A DNA stretch of 64,000 nucleotides from Mycobacterium angelicum (lineage in GTDB: Bacteria > Actinomycetota > Actinomycetes > Mycobacteriales > Mycobacteriaceae). Every line of letters starts with the position of its first letter. The stretch's first letter is position 1. The position numbers and the translations under genes are program-made. Of this stretch, positions 18,699 through 29,746 are shown in pieces. The notes under the pieces are model-generated. The model had not been told where the DNA came from, made no database searches, and saw nothing but the letters and a program-made list of their open reading frames with translations. Where the stretch lies: the NCBI RefSeq assembly GCF_002086155.1, contig NZ_MVHE01000003.1, positions 1 through 64,000 of the forward strand, in the 5' to 3' direction.

Positions 18699-19373
18699 GT
18701 GGCAATATCAGCTATCCAAGAACACCGCGACATCTCCGCAGAACTCTCCGAAATCGCCTCTTATGGAGGCTTTTTCGCACTAGTCGTTGGCGGGGACGCG
18801 GCCGGATGGCATCCCGTCCGCCAGTCTTATCGCAACGGATTTGCCGATCTCATCGACGCCACCGCCGAGCGGTACCGCACGACGGAGCGGCGAATCGGCG
18901 CCTCACTGGTGCACCTCGGCCATGCCGCTCGCCTGTGGTCGCCGGTTCTCGCCTGCGTGTTAGGGCATGGCGTCATACCCGATCTGACCGACCTGCAGCG
19001 CGCCGACGACGGAGCCCAGCTGCGCCTGCCCGAACCCGTCGGAAAGCTCGTCTCCCCTTCGTCCGAACTTTTGCATCGCGTCGTCATTCACGACCACATG
19101 GACGCACTCGCGGCTGGGCTGCACGTCAAACTGGCGCCCGGCCTGCTATCCGGCAATATCGCGTCGGCGCTTGTCGGAACGGCCCGAATGTTGCTTGCGG
19201 CGCGACCCGACTTGCGCAAGCAAATCGTCGAAACCACCAGCAGCCTCTTGAGTACCCGCACTCTGGCCGGAACCGGCGTGCTCAGCGGTTCAAATCTGGA
19301 CTACACGCGTCGCAGCTGCTGCCTCTTCTATCGCATCCCCGGCGCGGCCACCTGCGGCGACTGCCCGCTCTAG
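18699..19373 (+). CDS. FhuF-like (2Fe-2S)-binding protein, divergent from recA
   Basis: About 224 residues from a GTG at 18699. The C-terminus has the FhuF-type cysteine pattern CC-x10-C-x2-C ([19 protein letters not shown]), which binds an unusual [2Fe-2S] cluster in ferric-siderophore reductases. The N-terminal part ([17 protein letters not shown]) fits ferric iron reductase-like proteins. The start is uncertain: the frame is open to 18576 through the recA control region, and no ribosome site is seen. M. tuberculosis keeps only a small Cys-rich ORF here (Rv2737A), which may be a remnant of this gene. Confidence 0.75.
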   Translation: MAISAIQEHRDISAELSEIASYGGFFALVVGGDAAGWHPVRQSYRNGFADLIDATAERYRTTERRIGASLVHLGHAARLWSPVLACVLGHGVIPDLTDLQRADDGAQLRLPEPVGKLVSPSSELLHRVVIHDHMDALAAGLHVKLAPGLLSGNIASALVGTARMLLAARPDLRKQIVETTSSLLSTRTLAGTGVLSGSNLDYTRRSCCLFYRIPGAATCGDCPL

Positions 19374-19461
19374 TGTGAATCGCCGGCTTCGAATGTGCAT
19401 TCAGGGATGCGACACGCCACAGCCGGCCGCCCTGCTTACCCACACGATGCGCACAAAACCC

Positions 19462-19668
19462 TCACCACTGGTCGCGCGGAACGTCGAAGTCGGCGCACAG
19501 CGCGTGCCAGACATCGCGAGGTTCGATACCCGCCTCGATCGCCTGGGCGGCGGTGCGGCCGCCGAAGCCGCTCAGCACGTGATCGACCAGTACCGATGAG
19601 CCGTACGCGGCGCCGAACCGCAGCACCACCCGCTCGTTGAACTCCGTCAGCCGCACGTCAGCCAACAT
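19462..19668 (-). CDS. Small DUF3046 protein, Rv2738c type
   Basis: A 68-residue conserved actinobacterial protein (MLADVRLTEFNERVVLRFG...), the size of Rv2738c. DUF3046 genes are regularly found near recA-recX in Actinobacteria; the function is unknown. It lies 10 bp downstream of the glycosyltransferase gene's direction partner region and ends 88 bp from the FhuF-like gene, to which it converges. Confidence 0.88.
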   Translation of the reverse strand: MLADVRLTEFNERVVLRFGAAYGSSVLVDHVLSGFGGRTAAQAIEAGIEPRDVWHALCADFDVPRDQW

Positions 19669-19678
19669 ACCCAGCCGG

Positions 19679-20845
19679 CTAGCCCGCTAACGCCAGCGCT
19701 TCATGACACACCCGAACCGGATCGGCGACCCCGGCGATGCTGGCCGCCGCTCGCTGCGCCGCTTCACGGTACTTCGGCGACGACAGCACCTCACCAACCG
19801 CGGACACCAGCGCCTCGGCGGTCAGCGGGCGGATCAACCGGGCACTCCCCTGGCGCACCACCCGATTGGCCATCTCCCATTGATCCCCGCCGCCGGGAAC
19901 CACCACCAATGGCAACCCCGCGAGCAGCGTCTTGGCCACCATCCCATGTCCGCCACCGCAGATCACCACGTCAGCGTGCCTCAACAGCTCGGCCTGACGG
20001 CCCAGCCCGACTACCGCCCAGGGCGGCACCGCCACCTCGGCTCCGCCCAGCCGCGACACCACCAGCCGCGATCCCGGCGGCAGCGTGTCCCCCGGCGTAA
20101 GGCACTCAAGCGCGACTTCGGCCAAGCCGGTGGTCCCGGTGTGTGCCGTGGACGGCGCGACTACCACCAGTGGCCCCGGGCCCGGGGGGATGTCCAAGAC
20201 GCGGTCGGTCGGCTCGAAGTGCAACGGGCCCACCACCACGGCCCCGTCCGGCCAGTCCGGCCGTGGCACCTCCAGCGCGGGCAGCGTAGCGATCAGCCGC
20301 CGCAGCGGCCCGGGGTCGCGGGCCGGTAATCCGATCCCGGCCCGCGCGTCCGCACGCTGTCGCAGACCCGCACGCCAGGACCGCGCCGTCAGCCCGCGCA
20401 TCACGGTGTCGCGCAGCTTGCCGCGAAAACCGGTGCCCGGCGCCAGTCCACTGCCGATCGGCGGCAACCCCTTGGACGGCAGATACAGCGGATGCGGATT
20501 GAGTTCAATCCACGGAATTCCGAGCAGCTCGGCAGCCATGCCGCCGCCGGCGGTGATCACATCGGAAACCACCAGATCGGGCGCTAATGCGCGCAAGGCC
20601 GGGACATTGAGCACGGCCATCCGTGCGGCGCGGCGGTGGATCCGGGCTCCGGCGTCCAGATCTTGATCGGTGGCCACCAGGCCATCCAGCTCGGCCGCAT
20701 CCACACCGGCAGCCTGGGCCGCTTCCAGCCATTCCGCTCCGGTGAACAACGTCGGCGCATCGCCTGCTGCACAGAAGCGCTGGCACAGCGCGATCGCGGG
20801 AAACGAGTGGCCGGGATCCGGTCCGGCAACCACGGCGACACGCAT
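19679..20845 (-). CDS. GT1/MGT-type glycosyltransferase, Rv2739c type
   Basis: A 388-residue GT-B glycosyltransferase, the same length as Rv2739c. The N-terminal Rossmann part begins MRVAVVAGPDPGHSFPAIALC. The C-terminal nucleotide-sugar site has ADVVICGGGHGMVAKTLLAG and PLVVVPGGGDQWEMANRV, as in UDP-glycosyl/macrolide glycosyltransferases. Acceptor and sugar are unknown. The ATG at 20845 was chosen for the family N-terminus. It is divergent from ephG, with 40 bp between them. Confidence 0.88.
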   Translation of the reverse strand: MRVAVVAGPDPGHSFPAIALCQRFCAAGDAPTLFTGAEWLEAAQAAGVDAAELDGLVATDQDLDAGARIHRRAARMAVLNVPALRALAPDLVVSDVITAGGGMAAELLGIPWIELNPHPLYLPSKGLPPIGSGLAPGTGFRGKLRDTVMRGLTARSWRAGLRQRADARAGIGLPARDPGPLRRLIATLPALEVPRPDWPDGAVVVGPLHFEPTDRVLDIPPGPGPLVVVAPSTAHTGTTGLAEVALECLTPGDTLPPGSRLVVSRLGGAEVAVPPWAVVGLGRQAELLRHADVVICGGGHGMVAKTLLAGLPLVVVPGGGDQWEMANRVVRQGSARLIRPLTAEALVSAVGEVLSSPKYREAAQRAAASIAGVADPVRVCHEALALAG

Positions 20846-20885
20846 CCGCCTTACCCTGCCACAGCGCCGTACGTAGGCTGACAGG

Positions 20886-21320
20886 ATGACCGAGCTGACC
20901 CAACAAGCGAGCACCGACAACATCCGCACGGTCGAGGGCTTCCTCAATGCCCTGCAGGACGAGGACTTCGACACCATCGATGCGTTATTCGACGACAATC
21001 TCGTGTACGAGAACGTCGGATATTCCAGGATCCGGGGTGGCCGGCGAACGGCGGCTCTGCTGCGCAGGATGCAGGGCCGGGTCGGCTTCGAGGTCAAGAT
21101 TCACCGCGTTGCCGCCGACGGCACCGCCGTGCTCACCGAACGCACCGACGCGCTGATCTTCGGACCGTTGCGAATCCAGTTCTGGGCCTGCGGCATCTTC
21201 GAGGTGCGCGACGGACGGATTACGCTGTGGCGCGATTACGTTGATGCTTACGACATGTTCAAGGGATTCCTGCGCGGTCTGGCCGGGCTGGTGATCCCAT
21301 CACTGAAAGCGACGCTGTAG
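20886..21320 (+). CDS. ephG: Limonene-1,2-epoxide hydrolase-type epoxide hydrolase EphG
   Basis: A 144-residue cone-fold (NTF2-like) hydrolase. The catalytic Asp-Arg-Asp set is visible as R86 and D88 (in TERTDAL) and D117 (in LWRDY), with Y41 and N43 positioned to hold the water. The M. tuberculosis EphG hydrolyses bulky lipophilic epoxides, including sterol epoxides. It is followed after 4 bp by the DUF5313 gene. Confidence 0.92.
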   Translation: MTELTQQASTDNIRTVEGFLNALQDEDFDTIDALFDDNLVYENVGYSRIRGGRRTAALLRRMQGRVGFEVKIHRVAADGTAVLTERTDALIFGPLRIQFWACGIFEVRDGRITLWRDYVDAYDMFKGFLRGLAGLVIPSLKATL

Positions 21321-21324
21321 ACCG

Positions 21325-21717
21325 ATGAGCGACGTCCGCACCAAACCCAATGCGCTGGAGTACATCCGCTACTGCTACGGCAAGCGGCTGCCCGATTCGA
21401 TGCGCGAGTGGGTGCGCCGGGATCTCACGGACAAGGGTGCCGCCGGCCGGATGATGCGGCGGGTCGCGGTGCCGGCTGTGCTGGTGCTCGCGCCGTTCTG
21501 GCTGATCCCGACGACGCTGGACGTCCACCTGAGCATGACGCTGCCGATCCTCATCCCGTTCGTCTACTTCTCGCATGCACTCAACAAGATCTGGCGCCAG
21601 CACATGCTGCGAGTGCATGGTCTGGACCCCACGCTGGTCGACGAACGCGCCCGGCAACGCGACGCCCATATCCATCAGGCATACATCGATCGCTACGGGC
21701 CGCGAACAGCCGACTAG
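21325..21717 (+). CDS. DUF5313 membrane protein
   Basis: A 130-residue protein with the DUF5313 N-terminus (RPN..EYIRYCYGKRLPDSMREWVRRDLT), two central membrane segments and a charged C-terminus. Function unknown. It is transcribed with ephG and overlaps the convergent pspM-like gene by 4 bp. In M. tuberculosis a PE_PGRS gene sits at this place. Confidence 0.8.
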   Translation: MSDVRTKPNALEYIRYCYGKRLPDSMREWVRRDLTDKGAAGRMMRRVAVPAVLVLAPFWLIPTTLDVHLSMTLPILIPFVYFSHALNKIWRQHMLRVHGLDPTLVDERARQRDAHIHQAYIDRYGPRTAD

Positions 21718-22526
21718 CGGCGCTGCAGTCCGCCGAGTTCGTCGAACGCCTGCGCCCATCCGGTCAGCCGATCGGTGGCGTCGACCAACTCGGCGCGGTA
21801 GCGCTGCTGGGACAGCACCGCGCCGCCGTCACCGCTTGCAGACGACACCAATTGCGCTGCGGCAGTGACCATTTCGTTGTACTGCCGGACGCCGGCGCCC
21901 AACTGCGCGGTGTAAGCGTTGATCGTCGGCACCAGATACTCGCGCGATGAAGCGGAATGCTGCGCGGCCCGCTCCATCGACACCACCTCGGCCGCGGTGG
22001 CTCCCATGGCCGCCGACGTCCGCTTGGCCGCATCCGTCAAGTCCTGGATCTCGTCCCTGGGCAACATCGCGCCGCGCTCTATCACGCCCAGCAACGAGAA
22101 AAACCCCCGTTCGGAAGCGCCCAGGGCCGACATCGCGGAGCGGGCTGCCGAACCGGGCGGCGGCAGCCGGCGGGTGCTGGCCGGCCGCTGGGCCGGCAAC
22201 GGCTCTGCTTTCAGGCCGTAGTAGCGGAAGAACAGCAGCGTCGCGGGAATCACCTGAACGACCGCGATGGCTCCGGTGACCTGCAGCAGCAATGCAAACC
22301 AGCCCCAGGCGGCCAGCCCAGCCGTAACCAGGGCCCAAAATAGGCTGCCCGCGGTAAAGACCCAGGCCCACCGCAGCGCGCGGCGGCGCCGGCGCAGCAG
22401 CCGCGCCCGTGGATCGGACGCGGCCGTGATCTTCTGGGCCACCAGGTCGGACAGGTCGGCGACGGTATCAAGTCCACGCTGCAGCACGGCCCGCACTGGG
22501 CCGGGCTGACCTGACTTCGCCACCAT
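21714..22526 (-). CDS. Membrane partner of PspA (PspM, Rv2743c type)
   Basis: A 270-residue protein with a basic N-terminus, two adjacent membrane helices (about 50-100) and a long C-terminal coiled region. In M. tuberculosis Rv2743c anchors PspA at the membrane and is cotranscribed with clgR and pspA to maintain envelope integrity. The ATG at 22526 has AGGGGA upstream; the gap to pspA is 17 bp. Confidence 0.85.
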   Translation of the reverse strand: MVAKSGQPGPVRAVLQRGLDTVADLSDLVAQKITAASDPRARLLRRRRRALRWAWVFTAGSLFWALVTAGLAAWGWFALLLQVTGAIAVVQVIPATLLFFRYYGLKAEPLPAQRPASTRRLPPPGSAARSAMSALGASERGFFSLLGVIERGAMLPRDEIQDLTDAAKRTSAAMGATAAEVVSMERAAQHSASSREYLVPTINAYTAQLGAGVRQYNEMVTAAAQLVSSASGDGGAVLSQQRYRAELVDATDRLTGWAQAFDELGGLQRR

Positions 22527-22543
22527 CTGCGAACCGTCCCCTG

Positions 22544-23362
22544 TTACTGACCGAACGGCTTCTCGGCAACTCCACCGGTCTCGGTCGCCGGGGTGGCCGG
22601 CGTGGCCCCGGGAGTGGCGGCACCGCCGGCGGGCAGCGCCTCACCGCGCATCGACGCCCGGATCTGCTCCAGCCGCGAATGCCCGGCCATCTGCACGCCG
22701 GCCTGTTGCACTTCGAGCATGCGGCCCTGCACCGAGCTCTGCGCCAGCTCTGCCTGCCCCAGCGCGTTGGCGTAGCGGCGCTCGATCTTGTCGCGCACTT
22801 CGTCGAGGGTGGGCGTATTGCCCGGCGCGGCAAGCTCACTCATCGACCGCAGTGAAGCGCTGACCTGTTCCTGCATCTTGGCCTGCTCGAGCTGGCTGAG
22901 CAGTTTGGTGCGCTCGGCGATCTTCTGCTGCAGCACCATGGCGTTCTGCTCGACGGCCTTCTTGGCCTGCGCCGCCGCTTGCAGTGCCTGGTCGTGCAGG
23001 GTCTTGAGGTCTTCGACGCTTTGTTCGGCGGTCACCAGCTGGGCGGCGAACGCCTCGGCGGCGTTGTTGTACTCGGTCGCCTTGGCCGCGTCTCCGGCGG
23101 CGGTGGCCTGGTCTACCAACGTCAGGGCCTGACGCACGTTGACCTGAAGCTTTTCGATGTCGGCCAGTTGCCGGTTGAGGCGCATCTCCAGCTGGCGCTG
23201 GTTGCCGATCACCTGCGCAGCCTGTTGGGTCAGCGCCTGATGGGTCCGTTGTGCTTCCTCAATGGCCTGCTGAATCTGGACTTTGGGGTCGGCGCGCTCG
23301 TCGATCTTCGAGTTGAACAGCGCCATGAGGTACTTCCACGCTTTGACGAACGGATTGGCCAT
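22544..23362 (-). CDS. pspA: Phage shock protein A homologue (35-kDa antigen, Rv2744c)
   Basis: A 272-residue protein of the PspA/Vipp1 (ESCRT-III-like) family, almost wholly coiled coil. It starts [21 protein letters not shown], where the N-terminal amphipathic helix senses membrane damage. The C-terminal 40 residues are Pro/Thr-rich. A GGAG site lies 7 nt before the ATG. It acts with ClgR and the membrane partner downstream. Confidence 0.95.
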   Translation of the reverse strand: MANPFVKAWKYLMALFNSKIDERADPKVQIQQAIEEAQRTHQALTQQAAQVIGNQRQLEMRLNRQLADIEKLQVNVRQALTLVDQATAAGDAAKATEYNNAAEAFAAQLVTAEQSVEDLKTLHDQALQAAAQAKKAVEQNAMVLQQKIAERTKLLSQLEQAKMQEQVSASLRSMSELAAPGNTPTLDEVRDKIERRYANALGQAELAQSSVQGRMLEVQQAGVQMAGHSRLEQIRASMRGEALPAGGAATPGATPATPATETGGVAEKPFGQ

Positions 23363-23491
23363 CAGTTAGCTCCGCCTTCGCTTCTTGTGTGCCGGATGGG
23401 CGCATACCCTCTGCCGCTCAATTTAACGGTTCGGCGCGCGTCGCCCCACTCATGGTGCGTATCTCGTCGACCCAGGCCAGTCACCGGACAG

Positions 23492-23806
23492 TCAGGCTAC
23501 CGCCAGAGACGCCACCGGCGGGATGACCACCTTGGTGGCGGCATCGATGTTGGTGCCGCTGTCGGCTCGCTCCGCACGCCCCAGCCGTTCGGCGGCATCG
23601 GTGAGCACCTGCGACAACGGCACCCGCAGGGCGTCGCATATCGCGTTCAGCAGCTCGCTCGAAGGCTCCTTGCGGCCCCGCTCCACCTCCGACAGGTACC
23701 CGAGGCTCACCCGCGCTGAATCCGACACCTCGCGCAGCGTCCGGCCCTGTGACGTTCTGGCTCCGCGCAGAACATCACCGATTACCTCGCGCACCAATGC
23801 CGCCAT
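23492..23806 (-). CDS. clgR: ClgR, XRE-family activator of protease and psp genes
   Basis: A 104-residue regulator with a helix-turn-helix (about 12-66: [20 protein letters not shown]) and a short C-terminal tail ending in SLAVA, a hydrophobic end suited to ClpP recognition. ClgR activates clp genes and its own psp operon under envelope stress. An AAGGAG site precedes the ATG and a SigE-like promoter lies upstream. Confidence 0.94.
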   Translation of the reverse strand: MAALVREVIGDVLRGARTSQGRTLREVSDSARVSLGYLSEVERGRKEPSSELLNAICDALRVPLSQVLTDAAERLGRAERADSGTNIDAATKVVIPPVASLAVA

Positions 23807-23851
23807 CGTCGTCTCCTTCGTCCGGTCACGCCTGTTCGGCAGCCAACGTCA

Positions 23852-23883
23852 GGTCAACGCCGACGGCAGTGGCGTTGGTTCCC
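23852..23883 (-). promoter_or_regulatory. SigE-like ECF promoter of clgR-pspA
   Basis: On the minus strand GGGAACC (23877-23883) is followed after 18 nt by GTTGACC (23852-23858). This is close to the ECF pattern GGAAC-N16-19-GTT, and M. tuberculosis clgR is SigE-controlled. The predicted mRNA start is about 40 nt upstream of the clgR ATG. Confidence 0.55.
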
Positions 23884-23890
23884 GGCCGAT

Positions 23891-24487
23891 CTAAGATTCG
23901 CGGTTGGCGCGACTGACTTCCCTGACCGTCGAGGCGACATAGTCGACACCGGTCACCACCGTCAGCACGACGGCGAGGGCCATGATCACCTCGGCACCGA
24001 TATGCAGCGGCCCGGGAAGCGGCAGCACGAACAAGCCGATCGCCACCGCCTGGACCACGGTCTTGAGTTTGCCGCCCCAACTGGCCGGAATGACGCCGCG
24101 GCGAATGACGGCCAGCCGTAGCACCGTCACACCGAGTTCGCGGCTCAGGATCACAATCGTGACCCACCAAGGCAAGTCGCCCAGCATCGACAACCCGATC
24201 AGTGCCGCCCCAATCAGCGTCTTATCCGCAACGGGATCTATAAAGGCGCCGAATTCAGTGGCCATTCCATAGTTGCGCGCCAGTAGGCCGTCGAATCGAT
24301 CGGTAATGCAGGCGGCGGCGAATATCGCCCACGCCACCACGCGGGCCGAGGAGTGGTGACCGCCGTCATAGAACAGGGCCAGCAGGAAAATGGGGACCAT
24401 CACCAAGCGCAGCAGGGTGAGGATATTGGCCAGATTGGCAATACGCGCGGGGCCGATCACCGGAGGTGTTTCTGGCTGCGCCGACAC
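23891..24487 (-). CDS. pgsA3: CDP-alcohol phosphatidyltransferase PgsA3
   Basis: A 198-residue membrane enzyme with the full CDP-OH-P motif: D63, D66-G67, A70-R71, G80, D84 and D88 (DRFDGLLARN...GAFIDPVADK). It is probably a phosphatidylglycerophosphate synthase, making PGP from CDP-diacylglycerol and glycerol-3-phosphate. The GTG at 24487 lies 7 nt after a TATTCT -10 (24494-24499), so a leaderless transcript is likely; the frame is open upstream to 24613. Confidence 0.9.
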   Translation of the reverse strand: MSAQPETPPVIGPARIANLANILTLLRLVMVPIFLLALFYDGGHHSSARVVAWAIFAAACITDRFDGLLARNYGMATEFGAFIDPVADKTLIGAALIGLSMLGDLPWWVTIVILSRELGVTVLRLAVIRRGVIPASWGGKLKTVVQAVAIGLFVLPLPGPLHIGAEVIMALAVVLTVVTGVDYVASTVREVSRANRES

Positions 24488-24546
24488 GGCAACAGAATAA
24501 CGGGTTGACCAGCTTATGTAAGCCCCGATGTCGATACTGTTGCGAC

Positions 24547-25062
24547 GTGAGCGAAAGTCCACGGGATTTACGGCCGGCGGTCCGGCGGGCGCGGACATCC
24601 GATGTGCCCGCAATCAAACAACTCGTCGACACCTATGCGGGAAAGATCCTGCTCGAAAAGAATCTCGTGACCCTCTATGAAGCCGTCCAGGAATTCTGGG
24701 TCGCCGAACTCGAGGGCAAAGTCGTCGGGTGCGGAGCGTTGCACGTGCTGTGGTCCGATCTCGGCGAAATCCGCACGGTCGCAGTCGATCCCGCGGTGAC
24801 TGGCCACGGCATCGGCCACGCGATCGTCAACACGCTTCTCGAAGTCGCCCGTGAGCTGGAACTGCAGCGGCTTTTCGTGCTGACCTTCGAGACCGAGTTC
24901 TTCGGCCGGCACGGGTTCACCGAGATCGAGGGCACCCCCGTCACCGCCGAGGTTTTCGAAGAGATGTGCCGCTCATATGACATCGGCGTCGCCGAATTCC
25001 TCGACCTGAGCTACGTCAAGCCGAACATCCTGGGCAACTCGCGGATGCTGCTGGTGCTCTAG
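24547..25062 (+). CDS. argA: N-acetylglutamate synthase ArgA, GNAT family
   Basis: A 171-residue single-domain GNAT enzyme, the type of Rv2747, that makes N-acetylglutamate for arginine synthesis. The acetyl-CoA site is in VDPAVTGHGIGHAIVNTLL and the family C-terminus LRLFVLTFETEFFGRHGFTE-like segment is present. The GTG at 24547 follows a GATACT -10 (24533-24538) by 8 nt without a ribosome site, so it is probably leaderless. It is divergent from pgsA3 and converges on ftsK. Confidence 0.92.
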   Translation: MSESPRDLRPAVRRARTSDVPAIKQLVDTYAGKILLEKNLVTLYEAVQEFWVAELEGKVVGCGALHVLWSDLGEIRTVAVDPAVTGHGIGHAIVNTLLEVARELELQRLFVLTFETEFFGRHGFTEIEGTPVTAEVFEEMCRSYDIGVAEFLDLSYVKPNILGNSRMLLVL

Positions 25063-25066
25063 GCGG

Positions 25067-27598
<2,532 letters not shown>

Positions 27599-27741
27599 GC
27601 CCGCAAGCCTAGTCGCAAATACAACATCTGCACCATCCGCCACACTGGTAACGATGGTGTGCCCGCCTCGTTATCCGAATGCCTGAGTAGGGTGACAAGC
27701 GGTTAGCAAAAGTCACCGCGGAATTCCCAGGAGGCCCTCGC

Positions 27742-28056
27742 ATGCCTGTCGTCGTCGTCGCCACCCTGACCGTCAAACCGGAATCGGTCGAGACCGTCCG
27801 CGACATCCTGACCACCGCGGTCCAAGAGGTGCACGGCGAACCCGGCTGTCAGCTGTACTCGCTGCACCAAGCCGGCGAGACCTTCGTCTTCGTCGAGCAG
27901 TGGGCCGACGAGGAAGCGCTGAAGACTCACAGCACCGCCCCTGCCGTCGCCAAGATGTTCACCGCGGCCGGTGAGCACCTGGCCGGCCAACCGGACATCA
28001 AGATGCTGCAACCGATTCCGGCCGGAGAATCCAGCAAAGGGCAGCTTCGCCCCTGA
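27742..28056 (+). CDS. Antibiotic biosynthesis monooxygenase (ABM) domain protein, Rv2749 type
   Basis: A 104-residue dimeric ferredoxin-like ABM protein ([45 protein letters not shown]). Such proteins act as cofactor-free monooxygenases or haem-degrading enzymes; the substrate is unknown. AGGAGG precedes the ATG. Its stop overlaps the next start by one base (TGATG), so it is coupled to the SDR. Confidence 0.88.
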   Translation: MPVVVVATLTVKPESVETVRDILTTAVQEVHGEPGCQLYSLHQAGETFVFVEQWADEEALKTHSTAPAVAKMFTAAGEHLAGQPDIKMLQPIPAGESSKGQLRP

Positions 28057-28871
28057 TGGACCGGCCGCTGGAAGGCAAGACCGCCTTCATCACCGGCGCC
28101 GCGCGGGGCCAGGGTCGCGCCTACGCGGTGCGGTTGGCCGCCGACGGCGCCAACATCATCGCGGTCGACTTGTGCGGTCAGATCGCCAGCGTGCCGTATC
28201 CGCTGGGCACCGCTGCCGACCTCGCCGAGACGGTGAAGCTGGTCGAGGAAGCCGGCGCGCGAATCGTGACCCGGCAGGGCGACGTCCGCGATCGCGCCTC
28301 GTTGTCAGCCGCCGTACAGGCCGGCGTCGACGAGTTCGGCCGTCTCGACATTGTCGTGGCCAACGCCGGTATCGCACCCATGCAATCGGCCGACGCCTGG
28401 CATGACGTCATCGACGTCAACCTGACCGGCGTCTACCACACCATTGAAATAGCGAAACCGACAATGATCGAGCAGGGCAGCGGCGGGGCGATCGTGTTGA
28501 TCAGTTCGGCCGCGGGACTGGCCGGCATCGGCAGCTCCGATGCCGGCTCGATCGGCTACACCGCCGCCAAGCACGGCCTCGTGGGGTTGATGCGGCTATA
28601 CGCCAATCTGCTTGCGCCGCACAATATCCGGGTCAACTCGGTACATCCGTCGGGCGTCGATACGCCGATGATCAACAACGAGTTCACCAGGCAGTGGCTC
28701 ACCGAGATGACCGCGCGGGGCGAGGCCCACGGCGCGGGGAACGCACTGCCGGTGCAGATTATGCAGGCCGATGACATCGCTGACGCCGTGGCGTGGCTGG
28801 TGTCCGATCAAGCGCGCTACATCACCGGCGTTACCCTGCCCGTTGATGCCGGCTGCGTGAACAGGCGATAA
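28056..28871 (+). CDS. Mycofactocin-coupled short-chain dehydrogenase, Rv2750 type
   Basis: A 271-residue SDR. The nucleotide site is [19 protein letters not shown] (14-32), and the active site has S150/S151, Y168 and K172 (GYTAAKHG). The insertion after VDLC and the ARGQGRAYA motif are typical of the mycofactocin-associated SDR subfamily, which holds NAD tightly and passes electrons to mycofactocin. The substrate is unknown. It is sandwiched between the ABM gene and a methyltransferase. Confidence 0.88.
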   Translation: MDRPLEGKTAFITGAARGQGRAYAVRLAADGANIIAVDLCGQIASVPYPLGTAADLAETVKLVEEAGARIVTRQGDVRDRASLSAAVQAGVDEFGRLDIVVANAGIAPMQSADAWHDVIDVNLTGVYHTIEIAKPTMIEQGSGGAIVLISSAAGLAGIGSSDAGSIGYTAAKHGLVGLMRLYANLLAPHNIRVNSVHPSGVDTPMINNEFTRQWLTEMTARGEAHGAGNALPVQIMQADDIADAVAWLVSDQARYITGVTLPVDAGCVNRR

Positions 28872-28873
28872 CC

Positions 28874-29746
28874 ATGGCACGAAATCCCGCGGCGCAGACC
28901 GCTTTTGGCCCGATGGTGTTGGCTGCCGTCGAACAGAACGAGCCGCCGGACCGGCGGTTACTGGACGACGACATGGCCGACTTGTTCCTGCCGGCGCCGT
29001 TGCGGCTGCTGGTCGCTACCACGCGCGCGGCCCCGGTGCGCCGCCTGCTCATCGCAGCCTCGGAATGGACCGGGCGCGGGCTGTGGGCAAATCTGGTCTG
29101 CCGCAAGCGGTTTATCGACGACAAGCTGGCCGAGGCGCTCGAGGACATCGACGCGGTTGTCGTTCTGGGCGCCGGACTGGACACCCGCGCCTATCGGCTG
29201 ACCCGGCAGGTCCGCGTCCCGGTCTTCGAGGTAGACCTGCCGGTCAACATCGCCCGCAAGGCCAAAACAGTCCGACGGGTGCTGGGCGAATTGCCGCTGT
29301 CGGTCCGGTTGGTGGCGGTGGATTTCGAGCGCGATGACCTGCTGACGGCGCTGGCCGAGCACGGCTATCAAACCGATTACCGAGTCTTTTTCATCTGCGA
29401 GGGCGTCACTCAGTACCTCACCGAGCGCGGTGTCCGCCGGATCCTGGAGGGGCTGCGCGCCGTTGCGCCGGGCAGTCGCATGGTGTTCACCTACGTCCGC
29501 AAGGACTTCATCGACGGCAAGAATCGGTACGGTACCCGCACGCTCTACCGCTCGGTCCGGCAGCGACGGCAACTGTGGCACTTCGGGTTAGCACCCGAAC
29601 GCGTGGCGGAGTTCGTCGCAGACTACGGCTGGCAGCTAGTGGAACAGGCCGGCCCCGACGAGCTGGTGCACCGCTATGTCGGACCCGCCGGACGCAAACT
29701 CAAGGCGTCACAGATCGAGTGGTCGGCGTATTTACAAAAAAGTTAG
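28874..29746 (+). CDS. SAM-dependent methyltransferase of the mycobacterial LCM/TIGR00027 family, Rv2751 type
   Basis: A 290-residue class I methyltransferase. It has the SAM motif VVLGAGLDTRAYRL (about 95-108), the VFEVDLP acidic loop and FICEGVTQYLTE typical of this family, which is expanded in mycobacteria. The substrate is unknown. It begins 2 bp after the SDR and overlaps convergent rnj by 4 bp. Confidence 0.88.
   Translation: MARNPAAQTAFGPMVLAAVEQNEPPDRRLLDDDMADLFLPAPLRLLVATTRAAPVRRLLIAASEWTGRGLWANLVCRKRFIDDKLAEALEDIDAVVVLGAGLDTRAYRLTRQVRVPVFEVDLPVNIARKAKTVRRVLGELPLSVRLVAVDFERDDLLTALAEHGYQTDYRVFFICEGVTQYLTERGVRRILEGLRAVAPGSRMVFTYVRKDFIDGKNRYGTRTLYRSVRQRRQLWHFGLAPERVAEFVADYGWQLVEQAGPDELVHRYVGPAGRKLKASQIEWSAYLQKS

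Noticed and set aside
21259..21759. 166-codon minus-strand frame opposite ephG and the DUF5313 gene
   Set aside because: Rich in Arg, His, Asp and Pro and fully antisense to two well-supported genes; a GC-driven shadow. Considered as an Rv2742c counterpart but nothing supports it.
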